Shown: positions 51,245-59,288 of the stretch, one piece after another | Layout of the letters: every line of letters starts with the position of its first letter | How positions within the stretch are numbered: the first letter of the stretch is position 1 | Assembly: GCF_022179465.1 (NCBI RefSeq) | Contig: NZ_BPQV01000008.1 | Span: 62,001 to 126,000 of the forward strand | DNA: 64,000 bases | DNA from: Methylobacterium organophilum | GTDB taxonomy: Bacteria > Pseudomonadota > Alphaproteobacteria > Rhizobiales > Beijerinckiaceae | Direction: 5' to 3' | The notes under the pieces: model-generated | What the model saw: only the letters and a program-made list of their open reading frames with translations | What the model was told of the DNA's origin: nothing | Databases searched by the model: none | Program-made: the position numbers and the translations under genes

Positions 51245-52381
51245 TCAGCCCCCCGGGATGGCCAGCGGGTTGTCGGTGAGGGCGGCACGGTCGGCGGTGT
51301 CGATGCGCGGGCGGCCGAGGAAGGCGTCCCAGAGCCGCGTGACGAAGGCGGCGTCGAGGTCGTGCACGATCAGGACGAGGCGCGAGCGCCGGTCCGGGTC
51401 GGGCCAGGTGTCGAGGGTGACGGGGCTGTGGACCACGTGCTGGACGCCGTGCACCACCACCGGCCGCTCCGGATCCTCGGCCAGGGCGACGAGCCCCTTC
51501 AGCCGCAGGATCTTCGGGCCGTGCGAGGCGCGCATCAGGTCGAGGAACATCTCCAGGGTTGCCCGGGGCACCGGCGCGTCGCTGACGAGATGGAAGGCCC
51601 GGATGCGCGCATCGTGGCGATTCACGTCATGGTGGTGATGGGCATGCCCGTGACCGTAATGATGCCCGTGGTGGTGGTGGCCGGGGTCGTCATGCCCCTC
51701 GATCTCCTCCTGCGCCGCGCCGAGCCAGGCCCGGACGTCGGCGGCCTTGCCGTCGACGCCGAAGAAGCCGCCGAGCAGGTTTTGCGCGGGCACGTCCGGC
51801 CCGTCGAGGCTGGCGGCCGGGTTGAGGCTTCGAAGCCGGCTCCGAAGCCCCGCCTCGTCGGCTTCGGGGAGATCCTTCTTGGTCACCACGAGATGGTCGG
51901 CGACCGCCGCCTGCCGCAGGGCCTCGGGATGCGCGTCGAGGGTCGCCATGCCGTTCACGGCATCCACGACGGTGACCACGCCCTGGAGGCGGAAGCGCAG
52001 GGCGAGATAAGGATGGTAGATCAGCGCGTGCAGGATCGGGGCGGGATCGGCGAGGCCGGTCGTCTCGATGACGACCCGGCGGAACGGCTTGATGCGGCCG
52101 TTGTCGCGCTTGCGCAGCAGGTCCTCGAGGGTCGCGATCAGGTCGCCGCGTACGGTGCAGCACAGGCAGCCGGCGCCGAGCAGGATCATGTCCTCGTCCA
52201 CCGTCTCGATCAGGAGGTGGTCGAGGCCGATCTCGCCGAACTCGTTGACGATCACCACCGTGTCGGCCAGCGCCGGATCGGCGAGCAGCCGGTTCAGGAG
52301 GGTGGTCTTGCCGGCCCCGAGAAAGCCGGTGAGGATGGTGAGCGGGATCGACGCCGGGCGGCCGGCGGGGGTGTCAGTCAT
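51245..52381 (-). CDS. CobW/COG0523 GTP-binding metallochaperone with His-rich loop
   Basis: A 378-residue G3E-family GTPase that handles zinc, cobalt or another metal in the cytoplasm. Walker A is LTGFLGAGKTTLLNRLL (about residues 16-32); VIVNEFGEIGLDHLLIE is the switch region. The metal-binding GAGCLCCTV motif and the VIETTGLADPAPIL and TKKDLPEAD segments are intact. About residues 257-282 form an insertion with 15 or more histidines (HHHHGHHYGHGHAHHHHD). The CobW C-terminal domain follows (AFHLVSDAPVPRATLEMFLD). ATG at 52381. No Zur box was recognised in the 99-bp gap upstream. Confidence 0.92.
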   Translation of the reverse strand: MTDTPAGRPASIPLTILTGFLGAGKTTLLNRLLADPALADTVVIVNEFGEIGLDHLLIETVDEDMILLGAGCLCCTVRGDLIATLEDLLRKRDNGRIKPFRRVVIETTGLADPAPILHALIYHPYLALRFRLQGVVTVVDAVNGMATLDAHPEALRQAAVADHLVVTKKDLPEADEAGLRSRLRSLNPAASLDGPDVPAQNLLGGFFGVDGKAADVRAWLGAAQEEIEGHDDPGHHHHGHHYGHGHAHHHHDVNRHDARIRAFHLVSDAPVPRATLEMFLDLMRASHGPKILRLKGLVALAEDPERPVVVHGVQHVVHSPVTLDTWPDPDRRSRLVLIVHDLDAAFVTRLWDAFLGRPRIDTADRAALTDNPLAIPGG

Positions 52382-52445
52382 CGGGCTTCCTGCCGCTGCG
52401 GCGACGTCTTCGCCGGCGAGACGTTCAGGTAAGCCCGATGGGGGC

Positions 52446-52477
52446 GAACGCAAAGGCCGCCGGCGCAGCCGGCGACC
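52446..52477 (-). terminator. Terminator of the DD-carboxypeptidase gene
   Basis: GGCCGCCGGC (52455-52464) pairs with GCCGGCGACC (52468-52477) at 9 of 10 positions around a GCA loop. On the minus strand it is followed by TTTGCGTTC. It lies directly after the carboxypeptidase stop and before the CobW gene. Confidence 0.6.
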
Positions 52478-52480
52478 GGC

Positions 52481-53920
52481 CTATTGCGCGGAGGCCTCGG
52501 TCTTCTTCTCGGCCTTCTTCTTGGGCTGCGGCTTCGTCGCGGCCTTCTCGGCGGCGGGCTTCTTGGACGCGCCCGGCTTGGCGGCATGGCCGTGGTCGAC
52601 CGAGGCGTAGGCGCTGGTCGTCGCCGGCACGGCGGGCTTCTTCTCAGCGATCTTCCTGGCGACCTTGGGGTCCGTCACCGCCGCGGCCCGGACCTTGGCC
52701 GCCTTCTCGGCCTTGGCCTGCCGGGCGGCCTCGCGGGCCGCCTCGCGCTTCTGGCGCGCCGCCTCGACCTTGGCGGTGCGGGCGGCCTTGGCCTGCTCCT
52801 CCTCGGCGGCGAGCAGGGCGGCGCTCTCGGCCTGGCTGCGGCCGGTCCAGACCGCGATCGGCTGCAGGGGCGCCCGCGGCGGCAGGGAGCGGCCGCGCAG
52901 GGCCGCGCCGTTCAGGGTGGCGAAGGCGAGCGGCGTGCCGCTCGGCTGGGTGGCGCCGAGGAGCTGGTTCGCCGCCGGGTCGGTCCCGGCCGCGGCGATG
53001 GCGCCCTGGCCCTCGTCGATGGGCATCGGCTTGCGACGGTCGCAGATATAGGGCCGCATGTCCGGCGGCTCGGCGACGCTGGAGGCGGGCAGGCCCTCCA
53101 GCGTCGGCGCCGTCCAGCCCGCCTGCTGGCCGAAGCCGTAATCGAACAGGTCGGCGGCTTTGAGGTCGCGCTCGCGGGCGCTCGGCTGGCCCATCACCAC
53201 GGTGATGATGCGCCGGCCGTTGCGGGTCGCGCTCGCCACCACGTTGAAGCCGCCCGAGCAGATGAAGCCGGTCTTCATCCCGTCGGCGCCGGCATAGCGC
53301 CCGAGCAGGCCGTTATGGTTGGCCATCACGGCCTTGCCGTACTGGATCGCCGAGATCGAGAAGAGGTCGCGGGATTCCGGGAAGTCGCGCATCAGGGCGC
53401 GGGCCAGGATCGCCATGTCGCGGGCGGAGGTCCATTGCCGCGGCTCGGGCAGGCCGTTCGGGTTGTACCAGCGGCTCTCGCGCATGCCGATGCGATGCGC
53501 CGTCTCGTTCATCATGTCGGCGAAGCCGTCGATGCTGCCGCCGAGATTCTCGCCGATCGCCCAGGCCACGTCGTTGGCCGACTTGACCATGATGATCTTC
53601 AGGGCGTTGTCGAGGGTCAGCTGGGTGCCCGGCTTGAAGCCCATCTTCGAGGGCGGCTCGGCCGCCGCGGCCGGGGAGATGGTGAGCAGGCTGTCGAGGG
53701 AGACCTTGCCCTGGCGCACGAGGTCGAGCGCCACGTAGGTGGTCATCAGCTTGGTGATCGAGGCCGGATACCAGGGATCGGTCGCGGCCTGGCTGTAGAG
53801 CACCTTGCCGGAATCGACCTCGACCACGAGGATCGGCGCCGTCACCGCCTGGGCGGAGCCGGCGAGCGCCGCCAGGGCGGCCATGCCGCCGATCAGCCGT
53901 CGAATCACGCGGTTCAGCAT
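52481..53920 (-). CDS. D-alanyl-D-alanine carboxypeptidase (PBP5/DacF type) with Lys/Ala-rich tail
   Basis: A 479-residue secreted peptidoglycan enzyme that trims the terminal D-Ala. Signal peptide to about residue 25. The active-site SxxK is Ser54-Ile-Thr-Lys57 (YPASITKLMT), the SxN motif is in MVKSANDVAWAIGE, and the KTG motif in GMKTGFICSGG. The catalytic domain ends near residue 270. About 200 further residues follow. The last ~110 are a Lys/Ala/Glu coiled-coil-like tail (EEEQAKAARTAKVEAARQKR and onward) ending in a poly-Lys/Pro region, in place of the amphipathic anchor helix of PBP5. The tail could bind the wall or membrane electrostatically; that is inference. ATG at 53920. Confidence 0.92.
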   Translation of the reverse strand: MLNRVIRRLIGGMAALAALAGSAQAVTAPILVVEVDSGKVLYSQAATDPWYPASITKLMTTYVALDLVRQGKVSLDSLLTISPAAAAEPPSKMGFKPGTQLTLDNALKIIMVKSANDVAWAIGENLGGSIDGFADMMNETAHRIGMRESRWYNPNGLPEPRQWTSARDMAILARALMRDFPESRDLFSISAIQYGKAVMANHNGLLGRYAGADGMKTGFICSGGFNVVASATRNGRRIITVVMGQPSARERDLKAADLFDYGFGQQAGWTAPTLEGLPASSVAEPPDMRPYICDRRKPMPIDEGQGAIAAAGTDPAANQLLGATQPSGTPLAFATLNGAALRGRSLPPRAPLQPIAVWTGRSQAESAALLAAEEEQAKAARTAKVEAARQKREAAREAARQAKAEKAAKVRAAAVTDPKVARKIAEKKPAVPATTSAYASVDHGHAAKPGASKKPAAEKAATKPQPKKKAEKKTEASAQ

Positions 53921-54131
53921 CGGGACCGTCTCGGTGGAGCAGGAAAGGCCAGCGGGCGGAGAAGGCGAACCCGCCGGAGGATCCCGATCATCAACGAATC
54001 CTCCGTGGCGAGAGCAAGGCGAATCCGCGCATCCCCCGGCAATCTTGGGCATATCCCCCCGGTTCCGGCCCGGACAAAGCCTTTTCCCGACAGAGTCCGG
54101 CGCCGCACCGAGCCCACGCCCGGCCCTCCCC

Positions 54132-56951
54132 TCAGGCCGACTTGCGCTCCCGCCCGGCACAGAACGCCATCACCTTCGCGAAGGAGATCGGCCGGCTGAA
54201 CAGGTAGCCCTGCGCCTCGGTGCAGCCCTCCTCGCGCAGATGGGCGAGCTGGACCGGCGTCTCGACGCCCTCGGCGGTCACGCGCATGCCGAGGCTGCGC
54301 CCCAGGCTGACGATCGCCCCGACGATGAGGCGCGAGCTCTCCGCGCCGTCGAGATTCTGCACGAAGCTCTGGTCGATCTTGATCTTGTCGAAGGGGAAGC
54401 TCTGCAGGTAGCTCAGCGAGGAATATCCGGTGCCGAAATCGTCCATCGCGATGCGCACGCCGAGGCGCTTGATCGCGTGCAGCGTGGCGAGGGTGCCGAC
54501 GCTGTTGGTCAGGAGCACCGATTCGGTGATCTCCAGTTCCAGGCGGTTCGGCGCCAGCCCGCTCTCGGCCAGGGCCGCCGTCACGGAGCGCACGAGATCG
54601 GCATTGCGGAACTGCACCGCGGAGACGTTGACCGCGACCGAGACGCCGGAGGGCAACCGGCGCGCCTCGGTGCAGGCCCGGCGCAGCACCCATTGCCCGA
54701 TCTCGCCGATCAGGCCGATCTCCTCGGCGAGCGGCACGAATTCCGCCGGCGAGACCGACCCGCGGCGGGGATGGTGCCAGCGCAGCAGCGCTTCGCAGCT
54801 GACCGGGCCTCCATGGGCGATGTCGACGATCGGCTGGTAGAGCAGCTCGAACTCGTTCCTGGCCAGCGCCTGGCGCAGATCGGCCTCCAGGGCGCGCCGC
54901 TTCTGCAATTCGATGTCCATCTCCGGCGCGAACAGGCGCCAGGCCCCGGCCTGATCCGATTTCGCGCGGTAGAGCGCCATGTCGGCGCTCTTCAGGAGTT
55001 TCTCGGGCTCGCTCCCGTGCTCCGGAGCCAGCACGATGCCGATGCTCACCCCGACGCTGACGGCGTGCCCGTCGATCAGGAAAGGGGTCTCGAAGGCAGC
55101 GGCGATGTGACGGGCGAGGCTGACCGCATCGGAGGCCGTGCCGGACTCCGCCTGAAGGATCGCGAATTCGTCGCCGCCGAGCCGTGCCACCGTGTCCCCG
55201 CTGCGCACGCACAGGCACAGGCGCTCAGCGACGCCTCTCAGGAGGCCGTCGCCCACGGGATGGCCGAAGGTGTCGTTGACTTCCTTGAAGCGGTCGAGAT
55301 CGAGGCAGAGGGCGGCGAAGCCCCGGCCCGAGGGAAGCCGGTGCGCCGCCTCGTTCAGGCGCTCGTTGAACACCATGCGGTTGGCGAGCCCCGTGAGGGC
55401 GTCGCTGCGCGCCAGGCTGACGATTCGGGCCTCGGCCTCGTAGCGCTCGGTCACGTCCTCGTAGGTCGCGATCCAGCCGCCCTCGCTCGTGCGCTTCTGA
55501 TCGACCGCGACGACGCAGGCCGAGTTGATCGCTTGGCAGGTCGTGCCGCCGCCCCCGCGCGCGAGAAGCTCGGCCTGCGCCGCGAAGAGCGCGTCCGCGG
55601 CCGGGGCCTCGCCCGCCGCAGGGCCGCTCACGATGGCGCGGACCTCCTCGAAGCTGGTCCCCGGCGGCAGGGCATCGAGGGAGATGCCGAAGATGTCAGC
55701 GAAGCGCCGGTTGACCACCAGCAGGCGGTCCTGCTCGTCGTAGAGGCAGAGCCCCTGGGACATGTTGTCGAGGGCGGCGTCGAGGCGGAGATTGATCGCC
55801 CGCAGGCGCGCCTCCTGCAGCTTGAGCAGGCTGATGTCGCTGCAGACGGCGACGATGCCGCCCTCCCGGGTCGCGCTCCGGCTGACCCGGAGCCAGCGGC
55901 CATCGGCGAGCTGGGTGTCGAAGGTCTCCTCCGGGCTGCCGGGCAAGGTCCGCAGGAAGGCCTTGGCCTGAGCGTGCTGCTCACTGCCGCCCGGCCCGTC
56001 GCCGCCGAGCTCCAGAAGATCGGCGGCCCGGTCATTGGCCAGGATCACGCGGCACCGGGCATCCGTGACGACGACGCCCTCGCCGAGCCCCTGGATGGCG
56101 TCGGCGAGCAGCACCTGCGCCGAGCGGCGCTGGTCCACTTCCCGGGCCATCATCACGGCGATGTTGCCGCGCATGCTGTCCATGGCTCTCAGGAGTTCGC
56201 CGACCTCGTCGCCGTGCCGCTCGGGGATCGCGACGCCGAGATCGCCAGCGGCGATCTGCGCGGCGACGCGGGAAGCCTCGGCCACCGGCCGGATGATCTG
56301 GCGCGAGAGCAGCCAGGTCACGAGGCCAGACAGGACGATCGCCAGAACGGTGGCCGCGAAGCTGATCTCGACCGCTTCGGTGACCAGGGCCCGGGCGCGC
56401 TGGCGATAGGTGAAGCCGTCACCGGCGGTGTAGTTGATCAGGAGATCGAGATGCTGCTCGGCCTTGGCCGCGAAGCCGTCGAGGCCCGTCGCCTCCTGTC
56501 CCTCCAGGGAGGCACGCCGCGCGGCGACCCAATCGGAGACCGCCCTGCGGACGAGCCCGGCCTCCCGGGCGGCCCGCTCGGATTGCGCACGCTCCGCCGC
56601 GACATCCAGATCCTCGCCGAAGGCTTTCAGGAGGTCCGCGATCTGGGCGTCGAGCTCTTCCCGCTCCGGTGGGCTGGCGCTTCGCAGGCGCCGGGTGAAG
56701 GCGAGCCGGATATTGGCGAAATCGGTGGCCGCCGCCCGGGCGTAGTTGATCGACATCAGGGAGCGGTCGAAGGTCTTGTTGACGAGATCGCCCGTGGTCT
56801 TGAGGCTCGATGCCCCGAAGGCGCCGAGCCCGGCGGTGATGACGCTGAGCGTGAGGAACGCGACCAGGATGCGCCCGCGGATCGAGGACGCGGCCCGCAA
56901 GACCGCGCGCAAGGCAGAGCCCGTCCGTCCCGTCGTCTTGGAAATCGTCAT
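54132..56951 (-). CDS. GGDEF-EAL protein with HAMP and PAS sensors
   Basis: A 939-residue inner-membrane enzyme of c-di-GMP metabolism. TM1 is at about residues 25-50. A four-helix-bundle periplasmic region like that of chemoreceptors follows (DLVNKTFDRSLMSINYARAAATDFANIRLAF), then TM2 (about 195-217) and HAMP. Two PAS domains follow (about 275-400 and 400-515). GGDEF (about 520-675) has RSGD at the inhibitory site, five residues before the active GGDEF (ARLGGDEFAIL). EAL (about 690-935) has CEALLRW, NVSAVQF, EITES, MDDFGTGYSSL, KIDQSF, AEGVE and QGYLFSRP, so both halves appear active. ATG at 56951. It faces the cupredoxin/peroxidase pair across 177 bp. Confidence 0.93.
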   Translation of the reverse strand: MTISKTTGRTGSALRAVLRAASSIRGRILVAFLTLSVITAGLGAFGASSLKTTGDLVNKTFDRSLMSINYARAAATDFANIRLAFTRRLRSASPPEREELDAQIADLLKAFGEDLDVAAERAQSERAAREAGLVRRAVSDWVAARRASLEGQEATGLDGFAAKAEQHLDLLINYTAGDGFTYRQRARALVTEAVEISFAATVLAIVLSGLVTWLLSRQIIRPVAEASRVAAQIAAGDLGVAIPERHGDEVGELLRAMDSMRGNIAVMMAREVDQRRSAQVLLADAIQGLGEGVVVTDARCRVILANDRAADLLELGGDGPGGSEQHAQAKAFLRTLPGSPEETFDTQLADGRWLRVSRSATREGGIVAVCSDISLLKLQEARLRAINLRLDAALDNMSQGLCLYDEQDRLLVVNRRFADIFGISLDALPPGTSFEEVRAIVSGPAAGEAPAADALFAAQAELLARGGGGTTCQAINSACVVAVDQKRTSEGGWIATYEDVTERYEAEARIVSLARSDALTGLANRMVFNERLNEAAHRLPSGRGFAALCLDLDRFKEVNDTFGHPVGDGLLRGVAERLCLCVRSGDTVARLGGDEFAILQAESGTASDAVSLARHIAAAFETPFLIDGHAVSVGVSIGIVLAPEHGSEPEKLLKSADMALYRAKSDQAGAWRLFAPEMDIELQKRRALEADLRQALARNEFELLYQPIVDIAHGGPVSCEALLRWHHPRRGSVSPAEFVPLAEEIGLIGEIGQWVLRRACTEARRLPSGVSVAVNVSAVQFRNADLVRSVTAALAESGLAPNRLELEITESVLLTNSVGTLATLHAIKRLGVRIAMDDFGTGYSSLSYLQSFPFDKIKIDQSFVQNLDGAESSRLIVGAIVSLGRSLGMRVTAEGVETPVQLAHLREEGCTEAQGYLFSRPISFAKVMAFCAGRERKSA

Positions 56952-57128
56952 GCCTGCCCGCTCGAGGCCGATCCGTCTAGAGTTGCACGCAATCGGTTAA
57001 GACAGACTTCATCGAAATCGCGCCGGCCGACGGGACGAATTTCGCCGCGAGAACGTTAAGCGCCCGACAACCGGGCCTCGGCATCCTGAGGACCGCGCCC
57101 ATACCGTGGCGCCGAACCGGATACGACC
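56952..57128. other. Divergent promoter region of the GGDEF-EAL and cupredoxin genes
   Basis: 177 bp with no gene. CGAAAT (57014-57019) and ATTTCG (57040-57045) are inverted, but the arms are short and far apart. No clear promoter hexamers were assigned. Confidence 0.35.
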
Positions 57129-57503
57129 ATGCGCAAGGCGCCTTCCTTCCTGGCTTTCCCGGTCGGCGCCCGCGCCCGGCCCGTCGCCCTGGCCGCGGGC
57201 GCGGCCCTCCTCACCGCGGGACTCGCCGCGGCGGCCGGCGCCGGAGCAGAGCATCTCGTCTCCCAGAAGGGGCGCCGATTCGATCCGGGGAGCCTTTCGA
57301 TCGCCCGGGGCGAGGCGCTCACCTTCGTCAACGACGACGGCGACCTCCTGCATCACGTCTATCTCGACGACCCCGCCTTCAGCTTCGACACCGGGGACCA
57401 GGAGCCCGGCAGCCGCAGCGTCATCGTGTTCCCGAAGGCGGGTCAGTTCACCGTGATGTGCGGGATCCACCCGCGCATGAAGCTCGCCGTACAGGTAAAA
57501 TAA
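57129..57503 (+). CDS. Amicyanin-like cupredoxin
   Basis: A 124-residue periplasmic blue copper protein. A Tat/Sec-type signal spans residues 1-40 (MRKAPSFLAFPVGARARPVALAAGAALLTAGLAAAAG). The mature domain starts with LVSQKGRRFDPGSLSIARGEALTFVNDDGDLLHHVYLDD. The copper ligands are His75 (or 76), Cys111, His114 and Met117. The C-x2-H-x2-M spacing (CGIHPRM) is the short amicyanin loop, not the longer plastocyanin loop. Amicyanin accepts electrons from methylamine dehydrogenase, but no mauA or mauB is in the window, so this is probably a carrier for another enzyme. The diheme peroxidase gene follows 142 bp downstream. Confidence 0.85.
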   Translation: MRKAPSFLAFPVGARARPVALAAGAALLTAGLAAAAGAGAEHLVSQKGRRFDPGSLSIARGEALTFVNDDGDLLHHVYLDDPAFSFDTGDQEPGSRSVIVFPKAGQFTVMCGIHPRMKLAVQVK

Positions 57504-57584
57504 TTCCGGAAGCCTGTATGCAAGATACCTGAAAATACTTTTTCGTGGCGAGCACAGACCCAGTCGAGGGGCGATCCCCATCTC

Positions 57585-57613
57585 TTGACGTCTTTACAAA
57601 GTCTCAAGACATT
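57585..57613 (+). promoter_or_regulatory. Candidate promoter of the diheme peroxidase gene
   Basis: TTGACG (57585-57590) and GACATT (57608-57613) are separated by 17 bp, 33 bp before the ATG at 57646. TCTTGA (57583-57588) and TCAAGA (57604-57609) are inverted copies that overlap both boxes, a possible operator. Confidence 0.35.
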
Positions 57614-57645
57614 CCCGACAACCTGTAGGCGTATCGGGGTCGGCA

Positions 57646-58695
57646 ATGGCGTGGATATTCGGACAGAGAGCCGCGGCGCTCCTGCTGGCCGCGGGCTTGG
57701 CCGGCCTCGCGGGCCCCTGCCTGCCCGAAGAGCGCCCCGCGATCCCGGCAGAGTACCGTCGCCCGGACGCGATTCCCTTCCCGGACAGCAACCCCTATTC
57801 GCAGGCCAAGGCCGAGCTCGGCCGCAGCCTGTTCTTCGATCCCCTGCTCTCGGGCTCGGGCGACCGCAGTTGCGCGAGTTGCCATCAGCCGGGGCTCGCC
57901 TGGAGCGACGGGCGCGCCCGCGCGGCCCGGTCCGATGCGGGCGAGATGGCGCTACACACGCCGTCCCTCCTCGACATCGCCTTCGCGGACGGCCCGCTCG
58001 GCTGGGACGGGAAGTTCCCGAGCCTTGAGACGGTCGCCTTCGCGCCGATCACCGCGCCGACGAACATGAACCTCTCCGAGGCCGCCCTGCTCGACCGGCT
58101 CGCGGCCCGGCCAGACTACACGGAGGCCTTCGCCGCGGCCTTCCCGGACGCCCGGCCCGCCATCGCTCGAAAGACCGTGGAGGAGGCGCTGGCCACCTTC
58201 GAGCGGTTGATCGTCTCCGGCCGTGCCCCCTTCGATGCCTGGGTCGCGGGCGATGCCGGCGCCATCAGCGACGCGGCCAAGCGCGGCTTCGGCCTCTTCA
58301 CCGGCAAGGCCCATTGCGCCGCCTGCCACAGCGGCTCGTCCTTCACCGACGGCTCCTTCCACGACATCGGCACGGCCTCGGGGGAGGGGATCGGCCGCGG
58401 CCGCTTCTTCCCGAACGCGCCCGCCCTGCGCTTCGCCTTCAAGACGCCGACCCTGCGCGACGTGGCCCGCCGGGGGGCCTACATGCATGACGGCTCGCTC
58501 GCGACCCTGTCCGAGGTGATCGACCTCTACGACCGCGGCGGCATCGACCGGCCGAGCCGGTCCCGGGACATCCGCCCCCTGGGCCTGACCGCACCGGAGA
58601 AGGCCGACCTCCTCGCCTTCCTCGACACGCTCAGCGGACCGGCGGAGTCCCACCCGGCGCTGGGTATCCTCGGCCCGCAGCCGCCCCGGCCCTGA
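57646..58695 (+). CDS. Diheme cytochrome c peroxidase / MauG-like protein
   Basis: A 349-residue periplasmic enzyme of the bacterial diheme peroxidase family. Signal peptide to about residue 24. Two c-heme sites: Cys76-x-x-Cys79-His80 (RSCASCHQPG) and Cys224-x-x-Cys227-His228 (HCAACHSGS). Between them lies GWDGKFPSLETVAFAPITAPTNMNLSEAALLDRL, typical of this family. After the second heme come FKTPTLRDVARRGAYMHDGSLATLSEVIDLYDRGG and LTAPEKADLLAFLDTL. It either reduces H2O2 with electrons from a cupredoxin or, like MauG, oxidises a protein cofactor. The neighbour cupredoxin is the obvious electron partner. The sixth-ligand residue was not assigned. Confidence 0.9.
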   Translation: MAWIFGQRAAALLLAAGLAGLAGPCLPEERPAIPAEYRRPDAIPFPDSNPYSQAKAELGRSLFFDPLLSGSGDRSCASCHQPGLAWSDGRARAARSDAGEMALHTPSLLDIAFADGPLGWDGKFPSLETVAFAPITAPTNMNLSEAALLDRLAARPDYTEAFAAAFPDARPAIARKTVEEALATFERLIVSGRAPFDAWVAGDAGAISDAAKRGFGLFTGKAHCAACHSGSSFTDGSFHDIGTASGEGIGRGRFFPNAPALRFAFKTPTLRDVARRGAYMHDGSLATLSEVIDLYDRGGIDRPSRSRDIRPLGLTAPEKADLLAFLDTLSGPAESHPALGILGPQPPRP

Positions 58696-58765
58696 CCTCA
58701 TCCACAGGCTGTGGAGGGAACGGAGCCGCGCCGGGCAGGACCTGTTGGCCCTGAAAGCCCCTCTT

Positions 58766-58927
58766 TTAACGGAACAGAGGCAGCCCGGCCCCGAGCAGGG
58801 CGAGGCCGGCCACGAGCAGAATACCACCACAGGTTTCAAAGGTTTCCGCTCGCGCCTTGGATCGCGGCGCGTAGCCGGCCAGGGCCACGCCGAGGCAGAG
58901 GCTCATCGCGCTGAGTGTTGCCGTCAT
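58766..58927 (-). CDS. 53-residue two-helix membrane protein
   Basis: A short gene. ATG at 58927 follows GGGGGAAGG, an excellent ribosome site, and the stop is TAA at 58766. The product has two hydrophobic segments: residues 1-18 (MTATLSAMSLCLGVALAG) and about 33-52 (CGGILLVAGLALLGAGLPLF). They are joined by a basic/polar turn (APRSKARAETFET). It would be a helical hairpin in the inner membrane. I do not recognise it. It converges with the peroxidase gene, 70 bp away. The strong ribosome site and clean TM topology support a real gene, but similarity evidence is missing. Confidence 0.55.
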   Translation of the reverse strand: MTATLSAMSLCLGVALAGYAPRSKARAETFETCGGILLVAGLALLGAGLPLFR

Positions 58928-59288
58928 GCCTTCCCCCGCGATGCTGCGGCCTGGATTGGAAGCCTACTCGCCGAACGCTTAAGCGAACACTGCCTTTCCG
59001 GGCAGACAACCGCTCGTACATGCCAAAATGGCTGACGAAGACGAAAGGTTGCGCTCGAGACCCCCGCCGTCCCGGCTCCGCGCCGATCACGATCCGCTCC
59101 CGAAAAGCACCCGCGCGAGCGCCCGCCTCTCCCCTTCCACCGACCACGGAGGGCCGGCAATCGGAGCATTTGCCGGACCGGATTAACCATTTCGTAAGAC
59201 AGGTTAACAATCCGTTCGCATCCGTACACGGAGTCTACGAAGATGGGTTCGCAGGTCATCAACCTGTGCACCAAGCTAGAGTCTCGCC
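58928..59288. other. 361-bp intergenic region
   Basis: This stretch lies between the small membrane-protein gene and the polytopic membrane-protein gene, so both promoters should be here. Its left part shows no convincing gene on either strand. The right part (59175-59240) is AT-richer and contains the CtrA-like site listed separately. Confidence 0.4.
59179..59214 (+). promoter_or_regulatory. CtrA-like site within a composite inverted repeat
   Basis: TTAACCATTTCGTAA (59183-59197) matches the alphaproteobacterial CtrA consensus TTAA-N7-TTAA at all but one base and contains the typical TTAACCAT half. It overlaps an inverted repeat: CGGATT (59179-59184) with AATCCG (59209-59214), and TTAACC (59183-59188) with GGTTAA (59202-59207). 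It ends 75 bp before the ATG at 59289. Confidence 0.45.
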
